Source: JBLFWJ01 sp047611425 (GTDB taxonomy: Bacteria > Bacteroidota > Bacteroidia > UBA10329). Taken from it: DNA of 28,210 bases. Below, one piece after another: positions 8,163-15,390 of this stretch. How positions within the stretch are numbered: position 1 is the first letter of the stretch; every line of letters begins with the position of its first letter. The position numbers were made by a program, and so were the translations under genes. Below the pieces are notes generated by a model that saw nothing but the letters and a program-made list of their open reading frames with translations, was not told where the DNA came from and did not search any database. The stretch spans positions 1-28,210 of the forward strand of contig JBLFWJ010000024.1 in NCBI GenBank assembly GCA_047611425.1. The letters are read 5' to 3'.

Positions 8163-8537
8163 TCAGTTTCCTAGAATACGCTTGAGTTCACCAATCTGCG
8201 ATTCCCAAAGCAATCTGGTCTCATCTTCTTCGTCTTCATCAATATGGTCGGTGACAATCAAGGCAAGATCACGGGTCATTGGGTCACGCTTTAAACGAAA
8301 CTCGAAAGTTGGCTCATCATCACGATCTATCCATTTGAACAGTACGAAATCTCCATCTTTCTTTCTTACCAGCTCTGCTAGTTCTTCTGCACCATCCCAT
8401 TCGAAATGATAGGTGCCTTGGCGATCGACTTTTACGTCATCGCAAAACCACTCGGCTAAGCCGCTTGGGGTACTTAATCTATTAAATAGAACTCCTGGTG
8501 AAGAGTTGAAAATGAACTCGAGGGTAATCTCTTTCAT
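8163..8537 (-). CDS. START-like/SRPBCC domain protein
   Basis: This small acidic protein (124 residues from the chosen start) has the START/SRPBCC fold pattern. It opens MKEITLEFIFNSSPGVLFNRLSTPSGLAEWF, where the opening strand is followed by the two short helices, and it ends with the long C-terminal helix LLWESQIGELKRIL. It is related to the AHA1/START-2 proteins common in Bacteroidota; ligand and role are unknown. The frame continues 14 codons upstream to another ATG (8577-8579), but the internal ATG matches the usual start of the family as I remember it. It lies 104 bases after hemW on the same strand, and I see no clear promoter in the gap, so it may be read through from the hemW transcript. 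A run of acidic residues (DEDEEDE) precedes the last helix. Confidence 0.8.
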   Translation of the reverse strand: MKEITLEFIFNSSPGVLFNRLSTPSGLAEWFCDDVKVDRQGTYHFEWDGAEELAELVRKKDGDFVLFKWIDRDDEPTFEFRLKRDPMTRDLALIVTDHIDEDEEDETRLLWESQIGELKRILGN

Positions 8538-8641
8538 GCTGAAGGAATGATCCCAAAAAATGTGCGGGACATTGGGCAATATAAGAAAAAAGCATCATTC
8601 TGAAACCAAATAAATCAGGCTCGATTCTGAATCCAAAAAAC

Positions 8642-9766
8642 CTACTCGAAGAACAGATCGGATAGGATGTGGTCTAAGATCAACCAGCCATTTGTGGTGC
8701 AAACAATGCGGTCTTTTTCAATGACAACAGAGCCTGATATTGCATGTGAAGCACACGCTTTTTTAAGTTGATTCCAATGATTGTCAGAACTCAATTCAAT
8801 AATATTGTTTCTGCTTACCCCTGAAGACGTACGCAATCCGGTCATAAGTAATTCATTGAGTTTTGCCGTTTGGTCAAGGCTTTCCAATTCGCAAGGGATT
8901 TTGCCGTTACTCAATTCTTGAATGTATTTAGCGTTGCTTTTTACATTCCATTGTCGAGTTGATCCATTAAAAGAATGAGCCGAAGGCCCTATTCCCAAGT
9001 AAGATTGACTTTCCCAATAACTTGAATTGTGTTTCGCCTTGTTGCTGGGCTTGGCGTAGTTGCTTACCTCGTAATGATTAAATCCAACTGCAGTTAATGC
9101 ATCATGGCATTGAAGGAATTCATTGGCCGCATGTTCGGGATTCATGGGAAATTCTTCTCCTTTTTCAATCAAGTTGTTTAGAAGAGTACCTGGCTCAACG
9201 GTCAAAGAGTATGCAGAAATATGTGGAACATCCAATCGAAGAAACTCTTCAAGCTCGGTGGCTAGGTCACGGTCGGGGAAGTTCGTTCCGAAAATGAGAT
9301 CAACGGAAATATTTTCAATTCCGATGGATTGGGCTTCAGAAATGGAGCCAAGTGCCTGTTGCCTGTCATGGCTTCGATTCATCCATTTTAGCAGATCATC
9401 ATTCAAGCTTTGAATTCCAATGCTTAACCGGTTTACTCCAGAAGAATGAAGTGTTATCAGCTTCTCAGAAGTAAGGTCATCTGGGTTGGCTTCCAAGGTG
9501 ATTTCAGCCTTCGAGTTGACCGCATGTTTGGCATGAATGCTTTCCAATATCTGGTTTAATTGAGATTCTGATAGGAGGGAAGGCGTGCCCCCACCAAAAT
9601 AGATAGAGGTCAATTCTGATTGATCCAAATAGCCTTTTTGGATATCGATTTCCATGCAAATTGAATCAACCAAATCTTGAACGCTCGTCAGATTGGTCGT
9701 GAAATGAAAGTCGCAGTAAGTGCAAGCCTTTCGACAAAATGGAATGTGAATGTAGATTCCGGCCAT
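8642..9766 (-). CDS. hemW: Radical SAM heme chaperone HemW (coproporphyrinogen III oxidase-like)
   Basis: The 374-residue protein opens MAGIYIHIPF followed by C11-x3-C15-x2-C18-D-F, the radical SAM iron-sulfur motif in the HemW-specific context. FGGGTPSLL (57-65) is the SAM-binding stretch. EANPDD (92-97) and GVNRLSIGIQSLNDDLLKWM (110-129) are conserved in HemW/HemN. The coproporphyrinogen-oxidase-specific features of HemN are absent, and the length is typical of HemW. HemW binds heme and delivers it to target proteins and is commonly mis-annotated as HemN. Its start codon shares one base with the stop of the histidine kinase gene (TAATG), so the two are translationally coupled. Confidence 0.92.
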   Translation of the reverse strand: MAGIYIHIPFCRKACTYCDFHFTTNLTSVQDLVDSICMEIDIQKGYLDQSELTSIYFGGGTPSLLSESQLNQILESIHAKHAVNSKAEITLEANPDDLTSEKLITLHSSGVNRLSIGIQSLNDDLLKWMNRSHDRQQALGSISEAQSIGIENISVDLIFGTNFPDRDLATELEEFLRLDVPHISAYSLTVEPGTLLNNLIEKGEEFPMNPEHAANEFLQCHDALTAVGFNHYEVSNYAKPSNKAKHNSSYWESQSYLGIGPSAHSFNGSTRQWNVKSNAKYIQELSNGKIPCELESLDQTAKLNELLMTGLRTSSGVSRNNIIELSSDNHWNQLKKACASHAISGSVVIEKDRIVCTTNGWLILDHILSDLFFE

Positions 9767-10923
9767 TATCCGACCACGTTCATCACAATCTTGAACGTTG
9801 TGCCTTTACCAAGAGTCGAATCCTTTACCAGAATTCGACCGCCATGGTATTGCTCAATGATCCTTCGGCACAAGGAAAGACCAAGTCCCCAGCCTCGCTT
9901 TTTGCTTGTATAACCTGGCTCAAAAACGGTTTTATATTTTGATCTAGGAATGCCTTTTCCAGTATCATTCACTTCAATGATCAGTTGATCCAAATCCTGA
10001 AATGCCAGAATTGAAATAATGCCAGTTCCTTCCATCGCATCCACTGCATTTCTGCAAAGGTTCTCAATTACCCATGCAAATAGCGCCTCATTCAATGGGA
10101 TTTCAAGGTCATCATCCAAGCGTAAATCAACATTGAATTTGACCTTGCTGCTTGTCCGAGATTTCATGTAGTCGATGCTGGTAGCAAGAGAACGTGGCAA
10201 GTTGGTTGGAATCAACTCAGGTTTGGAACCAATCTTGGAAAACCGCTCAGTGATAGTTTCCAATCGCGTAAGATCCTTTTGCATATCAGCCAGCGTTTCC
10301 TCCGGCACCTCCTTTAAGCGTAAATACTCAATCCAACCAATAAGTGAAGAGATTGGTGTACCAAGCTGATGTGCAGTTTCCTTTGCCATGCCAACCCAGA
10401 CTTGATCTTGCTCTGCACGTCTACTAATGCTGAACGCGAAATAGGCCACCAAGATGAAAATGGAGACTATTCCTAAGGAGATAAAGGGGTAATACTTGAG
10501 TTGATAATAGAGGTTAGAGTTGTCGTAGAAAATCAGGTTCTTGCTGTCTCCCGTAAGGTCGATTGAAATGGCTTCATTGATGTTTCGAATCCGAGCCAAT
10601 TGTTCCAATTGATAGACAGAATCTTGTGCGAGCTCCTCATCAAAGTTCCGCATACTGATAACGTTCTGTTCACCGTCAGTCAGTATTAAAGGAATGGTGA
10701 TGTTGTCCTTTACCACTTCAAATACAAAGCTGATATCGGTGTTGTCGTCCGTTACCGAGGCAAGAAACTTCGTGCCTTTTGCCCACAACTCTACCTTTTT
10801 TCGCTCCTCGGAGGCAAGTTCATCCGCAAGCTGGTTCGTGTACACCAGAGATCCAGCCGCGATTGCAATTGCAATTAGAACCAGTAACTGTTTCCAGCGA
10901 AGTTTTTTGGAGTAGATGTTCAA
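9766..10923 (-). CDS. Membrane sensor histidine kinase (orphan)
   Basis: The 385 residues have two membrane segments (about 13-29 and 147-166) enclosing a sensor region of roughly 115 residues in the periplasm. The H-box KETAHQLGTPISSLIGWIEY (181-200) has phospho-acceptor His185. The N-box is ENLCRNAVDAM (287-297), G1 is DTGKGIP (320-326) and G2 is GWGLGLSL (344-351). No HAMP or PAS domain is visible between the second membrane segment and the H-box. There is no response regulator gene in the window, so the partner is encoded elsewhere. The gene is coupled by a TAATG overlap to hemW; the physiological link, if any, is unknown. The promoter region carries an 11-bp inverted repeat. Confidence 0.9.
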   Translation of the reverse strand: MNIYSKKLRWKQLLVLIAIAIAAGSLVYTNQLADELASEERKKVELWAKGTKFLASVTDDNTDISFVFEVVKDNITIPLILTDGEQNVISMRNFDEELAQDSVYQLEQLARIRNINEAISIDLTGDSKNLIFYDNSNLYYQLKYYPFISLGIVSIFILVAYFAFSISRRAEQDQVWVGMAKETAHQLGTPISSLIGWIEYLRLKEVPEETLADMQKDLTRLETITERFSKIGSKPELIPTNLPRSLATSIDYMKSRTSSKVKFNVDLRLDDDLEIPLNEALFAWVIENLCRNAVDAMEGTGIISILAFQDLDQLIIEVNDTGKGIPRSKYKTVFEPGYTSKKRGWGLGLSLCRRIIEQYHGGRILVKDSTLGKGTTFKIVMNVVG

Positions 10924-10973
10924 CGAGGGGGATTTTAATTTTCAGAGGAACGCCTGAACTGGCACTTAATTGT

Positions 10974-11008
10974 CAAAGATGAAGTTTGATTTGTTCGAAA
11001 TCAAACTT
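10974..11008 (-). promoter_or_regulatory. Putative promoter with operator-like inverted repeat for the histidine kinase-hemW operon
   Basis: On the minus strand a TTTG (11002-11005) lies exactly 20 bases before CATCTTTG (10974-10981), which differs from TAnnTTTG in the first two positions but keeps TTTG. Between and over them is a perfect inverted repeat AAGTTTGATTT-GTTCG-AAATCAAACTT (10982-11008), covering the -33 and the spacer. The start codon is 50 bases downstream. The arrangement looks like a repressor or activator site, although it could also be the 3' hairpin of the preceding AsmA gene. No T-run follows it. Confidence 0.45.
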
Positions 11009-11021
11009 AATGATTAAGAGT

Positions 11022-13658
11022 TCAATCAAACTCGATCTCAAAGTCACTTTCTTCTTCGTCCTTTTTCTCGTCCTCATCCTTTAGCCAACCGAAAATGCCG
11101 CGCTTCTTTTTCTTCTCCTTGGTTTGTATAGGAGTTTCTTCAGTGTCAAGCACTTCGGCTTCATTTTCTAATCCATCATCAACTAGTTTGAATCCTGGAT
11201 CGGGCTCTGAACTGGTCTTTTCGGTTTTCTCTTTTCCACCAAACTCCTCAGCAATAATTTGCTTCAGAAGATTTCGCTCTTCCTTTATATCGTTTTTCAG
11301 CTTCTTCCGAACTTGCTTGTTGTCGAAGCCAATCTTCAAATCATTAAGCGGCCCTCGGATCCACAAAAACAACCTTGTTTTTCCAGATGGTTCGATGATC
11401 TCATGGCCTTCAATTTCCTTGGTTCGCTTCTTTGCTTTACGTCTAAGTAAGTCTGAAAGGAGCAGGTCGGCATGATAATCTACGATATTATCTAGCCCAT
11501 GGCTTCCGAAGAAATTCAATTCGAGGGCGCTGCTTTTGATCTTCATGTAAGGTATGCTGATCACGCCATTTGACATGCTGATCTCATTCGTTAAGGTGTC
11601 AAATTGCACCTCTTTTAATTCCGTTAGCTCAATATATTTTGAGAGTGCATCCAGAGGTTCAAACTCTTTAAGCTTGCCGTTTGTAATTCGCAGATTGGCA
11701 TTTGCAGAGAGTTTATTTGGCAGTATCTCCAAGTTCTTGTCCAACTGAATATTGGTTAGAACCGTCACATCAGCCTTGCCTTCAAGGTGCTGGCTTTTTA
11801 GAAAGTCTTGTCCAAAATCATCCCATTCTCCAAACATTCTAGATATGCTCAGTTGCTTGAATTCGGCATCTATTCCCAAGTTGTGTCCTGTCGATGTAAT
11901 GGAATAAGCAACATCTCCATCAACATGGCCACCCATTGTTTCCATGGTTAGGTTATGAGCGGTAACGCCCTCATTTCTGATGTTGAGTTTGGTGCTGATT
12001 TCTTCAGCAGTAAATTGCTTGTAAATCAGCTGATCAATTGAGACATCGATGTTTCCGGACAGTTTTCGTTCTGTTTTGGAATTCTCTCCAGAAGAGGAAA
12101 GCGTGCTCCAATCTGCAACCAAGGATTCAAGATCCAATCGGCTGACAGTTGCGTTACCCGAAAGTTGAATCCCAGAGCTTGCATCAGTCAGAAGTTGCTT
12201 TGGATTTTGTACGGTAATATTGGCTTCGAATCCTGTGGTTTCTAACTCACCACTGAACCTTGTAAATACAGCTTTTGTTGTCGTCAGCTCCAGTTTTCCA
12301 TTAATGTTTCTGAAAGTTGGGACATCTTCTTGAACTGAGAAAGTGGCGTTTTCCAATTCGATGACTCCAGTGAGGGTGGCTTGCTTAACTGCATTCTTTC
12401 CAAATTCAAACCGATGACCCAGTGGACTTTTGAATTGAAGATTGAACGCAGTTGAGCCCGAAGCTTCCGAATCAATTCTACCCAGTGTAAGCAATTCTGA
12501 AAGTCCAGAACGACCTTGAACAGTGAGGTCAATTCTTGGATTTTCAAGATCAGCTAAAACAAATTTCCCTGTGCTTTTTCCAGTTCCAGTGCTCACCTCA
12601 AAATGATCAACCGTATAAGTTGAACTCGCTACTTTCTTTAAGTCATCAGTATTGGCCGTGCCGTCAAGGACAATATCCTTAATCGTGACTCCATTCAAAA
12701 GCATAGACCCCTCCGTAAGGTTGAAGATAAGCTGGGTTTTGGGCCCAGATTCTTTGGTGAATTGCCCCTGCATTTTCAACTGTAGGTCAGCCTTACCACT
12801 TAGGTTGATTGCCTTCAAATTCTCAGGAATTTGTGGCCAGATTCGGTTCAATAAAGTCTCCAACCTTAATGCGGAAGCGATAACGGAAATGTCCATTTCA
12901 GTTCCCCCTTCTTCCTGTCTGGTGAATGAGGCGTCCCAAACCATTTCGTTGCCTGCGAGTACTGCATTTCCCATGTCGATGGTATAAATACCGGCCTCGT
13001 TATTCAATTCCATTACACCGGCTAATCCAAAAGGTAGGTTGACCAGTTCAAGGTCGCGGCCAGATTTCAATTGCTCCAAATGGCCTTTAAGATCTGTGAC
13101 CAACGTTTGTTCCCCTTTTATAAAGGAACCGTCCAACGTGCCACTTTCTACGATTGCTAAGATGGATAAGTCGTTTTTTCGGTTGTTGAAATTCAGATGG
13201 ATGTTGCTGAGTTCAAGATCCTCCAACCTAAACCCTGCAGATTCGCTTCCCTCTTCAGGATCCTTCCACACTTTGTAGTTCCAATCACCCAATTCATTCT
13301 GCTTCAACTTCAAGCCTCCTTCTTCAACGCGAATTCCAGAAATCGTGTAATTGCCTTGCAGCACTTCCCAAACATTCAGTCGAACGAAGCACAGTTCCGC
13401 GTGAAGTAATGTATCCAAACGCGTAGCATCCATCAAAACCACATCGTTGAATCTGGCCGAGATGAAAGGCAAATCATCATAAAGCGTGATCTCTGGATCG
13501 GTACCAAGAATGAGTTCGCTGGTAAGCAGATCCGTTAAGGCCGCCATTACTTTATCCTCTATAATAGGGGAGTATTTGGACAAGAATAGCTTGCCACCGA
13601 TGCCAATAGCAACGGCAAGGACAATAACTATGATGAAAGCTCTTTTAAGAAATCGCAT
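11022..13658 (-). CDS. AsmA family protein
   Basis: The 878-residue protein starts with a single membrane anchor (about residues 6-26). Its opening then matches AsmA/DUF748 proteins: IIEDKVMAALTDLLTSELILG, then IRVEEGGLKLKQNELGDWNY in the first repeat. The bulk is beta-rich repetitive sequence, as expected for the RBG/chorein-like groove of AsmA, TamB and YhdP, which span the periplasm and are implicated in phospholipid transport to the outer membrane. The last 100 residues are atypical: a charged coiled-coil-like stretch, a KEKKKKRGIFGWLKDEDEKK patch and a very acidic end (EEESDFEIEFD). It appears monocistronic, with a TACTTTTG -7 box 28 bases before the ATG and a possible hairpin at the 3' side. 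Confidence 0.87.
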   Translation of the reverse strand: MRFLKRAFIIVIVLAVAIGIGGKLFLSKYSPIIEDKVMAALTDLLTSELILGTDPEITLYDDLPFISARFNDVVLMDATRLDTLLHAELCFVRLNVWEVLQGNYTISGIRVEEGGLKLKQNELGDWNYKVWKDPEEGSESAGFRLEDLELSNIHLNFNNRKNDLSILAIVESGTLDGSFIKGEQTLVTDLKGHLEQLKSGRDLELVNLPFGLAGVMELNNEAGIYTIDMGNAVLAGNEMVWDASFTRQEEGGTEMDISVIASALRLETLLNRIWPQIPENLKAINLSGKADLQLKMQGQFTKESGPKTQLIFNLTEGSMLLNGVTIKDIVLDGTANTDDLKKVASSTYTVDHFEVSTGTGKSTGKFVLADLENPRIDLTVQGRSGLSELLTLGRIDSEASGSTAFNLQFKSPLGHRFEFGKNAVKQATLTGVIELENATFSVQEDVPTFRNINGKLELTTTKAVFTRFSGELETTGFEANITVQNPKQLLTDASSGIQLSGNATVSRLDLESLVADWSTLSSSGENSKTERKLSGNIDVSIDQLIYKQFTAEEISTKLNIRNEGVTAHNLTMETMGGHVDGDVAYSITSTGHNLGIDAEFKQLSISRMFGEWDDFGQDFLKSQHLEGKADVTVLTNIQLDKNLEILPNKLSANANLRITNGKLKEFEPLDALSKYIELTELKEVQFDTLTNEISMSNGVISIPYMKIKSSALELNFFGSHGLDNIVDYHADLLLSDLLRRKAKKRTKEIEGHEIIEPSGKTRLFLWIRGPLNDLKIGFDNKQVRKKLKNDIKEERNLLKQIIAEEFGGKEKTEKTSSEPDPGFKLVDDGLENEAEVLDTEETPIQTKEKKKKRGIFGWLKDEDEKKDEEESDFEIEFD

Positions 13659-13686
13659 GGAGCAGTGCTAACGCAAAGGCTGCTTC

Positions 13687-13694
13687 CAAAAGTA
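13687..13694 (-). promoter_or_regulatory. Bacteroidota -7 promoter box for the AsmA gene
   Basis: TACTTTTG on the minus strand fits TAnnTTTG, 28 bases before the AsmA-family ATG. Two 12-base direct repeats lie upstream (13708-13719 and 13744-13755). Confidence 0.5.
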
Positions 13695-13707
13695 TATGTG
13701 CGAATAA

Positions 13708-13755
13708 TCGAATGTTAGTCAAGCAAGGTTAACATATACAAGGTCGAATGTTAGT
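13708..13755. repeat. Pair of 12-bp direct repeats upstream of the AsmA gene
   Basis: TCGAATGTTAGT occurs at 13708-13719 and again at 13744-13755, identical and in the same orientation, 36 bases apart. They lie just upstream of the AsmA -7 box and could bind a regulator; they might also be coincidental. Confidence 0.5.
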
Positions 13756-13801
13756 AATGAGTTTGATACCTAGATTTCCGAATCTTGGGTTGGACAATTT
13801 C

Positions 13802-13829
13802 GAAACTCGAAACTCGAAACTCGAAACTC
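13802..13829. repeat. Tandem heptanucleotide repeat (GAAACTC)x4
   Basis: Four perfect copies of GAAACTC stand head to tail, preceded by TTTC and followed by AGAACG. The array runs into the TGA stop codon of the small secreted-protein gene, with the final copy supplying the first two bases of the stop. It is a slippage-prone microsatellite. Confidence 0.9.
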
Positions 13830-14247
13830 AGAACGCATTGAACTTCATCACCTTCATGGCTTCTAGTTTGCCGTCTATCCGCAGCACGCAAACCAAGGGT
13901 CGGTGCTGTGTCACGCTGGAGTCATAGGCAAAGTGATGGCTGCCTTTACGAAGCTTGCCTTTATGAATCTTTTGTAAGGTATTTCCTTCCATATCGCAAA
14001 TGGCCAGCTCGGCATCCATTTCTTTTCCAACGTTGATATTCACAGTGGCCTGATTCGTCATGGTTTTTGTCCATACGCTCAGGTCGTATTGTTTATGAAG
14101 GGCGGCTTCACGATGAGCTTTTCTCGCCTTTCGAGCCTCGTTCATGTGGTTCCGTTTTTCGTGCTTGAAAACGTACGGCTCTTTTGGTTGAGCCCAACTG
14201 GCTAATCCTGTGGAGACCAGTATGAGGGTTAGAAATCGTTTTCGCAT
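13828..14247 (-). CDS. Small secreted protein with a sorting-domain-like C-terminal half (unrecognised)
   Basis: The 139 residues begin with a clear signal peptide (MRKRFLTLILVSTGLASWAQ, cleavage probably near residue 19-20). A very basic, histidine-containing linker follows, with EARKARKAHREA. The second half (about 68-139) reads like a single Ig-like beta sandwich: ATVNINV, AELAICDMEGNTLQKI, a GSHHFAYD turn, and a closing LEAMKVMKFN. That pattern echoes FlgD-type and T9SS type A C-terminal domains, but the PNP motif is missing and the length is short. It is likely exported; the function is unknown. No -7 box was found in front of it. The stop codon lies inside a heptanucleotide repeat. Confidence 0.7.
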   Translation of the reverse strand: MRKRFLTLILVSTGLASWAQPKEPYVFKHEKRNHMNEARKARKAHREAALHKQYDLSVWTKTMTNQATVNINVGKEMDAELAICDMEGNTLQKIHKGKLRKGSHHFAYDSSVTQHRPLVCVLRIDGKLEAMKVMKFNAF

Positions 14248-14344
14248 CGTCCTATGTTTTGATTCTTATACCCGCATAGTTGGCAGATGGTGACACCGCT
14301 TGTCGGGGTTACCCTGTTGTTAACCGATATACGCCCAATGATCC

Positions 14345-14352
14345 TACCTTTG
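14345..14352 (+). promoter_or_regulatory. Bacteroidota -7 promoter box for pyrD
   Basis: TACCTTTG fits TAnnTTTG and ends six bases before the ATG chosen for pyrD. The predicted transcription start falls at or next to that ATG, implying an almost leaderless mRNA and arguing against the ATGs further upstream (14287, 14338). Confidence 0.55.
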
Positions 14353-14358
14353 AAACCC

Positions 14359-15390
14359 ATGTATAAACTCATTCTTCGGCCGCTGTTTTTTCTTCTAAAT
14401 CCAGAGCAAGCGCATCATTTTGTTACCGGACTATTTAAGATTGTAATTATGATTCCCGGAGCAGTCTGGGTTATCAAACAACTGTATTCCGTGGAGGATA
14501 AAAGCCTAGAACGAGAAGTATTTGGGATCACGTTTCCCAACCCGGTTGGACTGGCAGCTGGCTTTGATAAGGATGCTGGGTTTTATAAAGAATTTAGCAA
14601 GCTTGGATTTGGGTTTATTGAGATTGGCACGATCACACCAAAACCACAATCGGGTAATCCAAAACCAAGGATGTTCCGATTGCCTGAGGATCAAGGATTG
14701 ATCAACAGAATGGGATTCAATAATAATGGAGTAGAAATCGCAAAAGGACGATTGATAAATCGGGATCCAAAATTCATCATCGGAGGAAATATTGGGAAGA
14801 ATAAGATCACACTGAACGAGAATGCCCTCGATGATTATCTCATCTGTTTCAGGGAATTGTTTGATTTGGTAGATTATTTCGTGGTTAATGTGAGTTCGCC
14901 TAACACACCTGGCTTGAGAGAGTTGCAGGATAAGGGGCCGTTGCTTGAAATTCTATCTACGCTTAAGGTTGAGAATGACAAAAAACCGAATCCGAAACCA
15001 ATCCTATTGAAGATAGCCCCAGATCTAACCAACGAACAGTTGGATGATATTGTAGATATCGTTGCTGAGAGTGGAATAGACGGAGTCATCGCAACCAACA
15101 CAACAATTTCAAGAGCTGATTTGAAGACCGATGCATCAAGAATTAAAGAGATTGGGAATGGCGGATTGAGCGGAAAGCCGGTTAAAGATCGAAGTACAGA
15201 GGTGATTCGATATTTGAACAATAAGAGTGGAGGTTCGTTTCCGATAATTGGTGTCGGTGGCATTCATTCTGCGGATGATGCCATCGAAAAACTTGATGCA
15301 GGGGCCGTGCTGATCCAGATTTACACTGGATTTATCTACGAAGGCCCAGCCTTGATTAAAGAAATCAATCAGAGATTATTGAATAGATGA
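14359..15390 (+). CDS. pyrD: Quinone-dependent dihydroorotate dehydrogenase (class 2)
   Basis: From the chosen ATG the protein has 343 residues and opens MYKLILRPLFFLLNPEQAHH, the membrane-associating helical start of class 2 enzymes. FMN-binding and catalytic landmarks follow: GLAAGFDKDA, IGTITPKPQSGNPKPRMFR, NRMGFNNNG, and NVSSPNTPGLRELQ with the catalytic serine. GLSGKPVKDRSTEVI and GVGGIHSADDAIEKLDAGA form the phosphate-binding end. It oxidises dihydroorotate to orotate in pyrimidine synthesis and passes electrons to quinone at the inner membrane. The frame extends 24 codons upstream, but that part has no homologous character and would overlap the -7 box. The 3' end overlaps the HMG-CoA lyase gene by four bases (ATGA). 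Confidence 0.94.
   Translation: MYKLILRPLFFLLNPEQAHHFVTGLFKIVIMIPGAVWVIKQLYSVEDKSLEREVFGITFPNPVGLAAGFDKDAGFYKEFSKLGFGFIEIGTITPKPQSGNPKPRMFRLPEDQGLINRMGFNNNGVEIAKGRLINRDPKFIIGGNIGKNKITLNENALDDYLICFRELFDLVDYFVVNVSSPNTPGLRELQDKGPLLEILSTLKVENDKKPNPKPILLKIAPDLTNEQLDDIVDIVAESGIDGVIATNTTISRADLKTDASRIKEIGNGGLSGKPVKDRSTEVIRYLNNKSGGSFPIIGVGGIHSADDAIEKLDAGAVLIQIYTGFIYEGPALIKEINQRLLNR

Noticed and set aside
8155..8409. Serine-rich plus-strand frame opposite the SRPBCC gene
   Set aside because: The serine runs come from the complement of acidic codons in the SRPBCC gene.
11095..11475. 126-codon serine/phenylalanine-rich plus-strand frame opposite the AsmA tail
   Set aside because: It is the complement of the Lys/Glu-rich AsmA C-terminus and has no independent support.
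13659..13827. Possible tRNA or small RNA gene in the gap upstream of AsmA
   Set aside because: No cloverleaf, CCA end or terminator was found; only direct and tandem repeats are visible.
13802..13829. CRISPR-like array
   Set aside because: The 7-base units are contiguous without spacers, so this is a microsatellite.
14287..14358. Upstream in-frame ATGs for pyrD (14287 and 14338)
   Set aside because: The extra residues do not resemble the enzyme's N-terminus and the upstream ATGs precede the likely transcription start.
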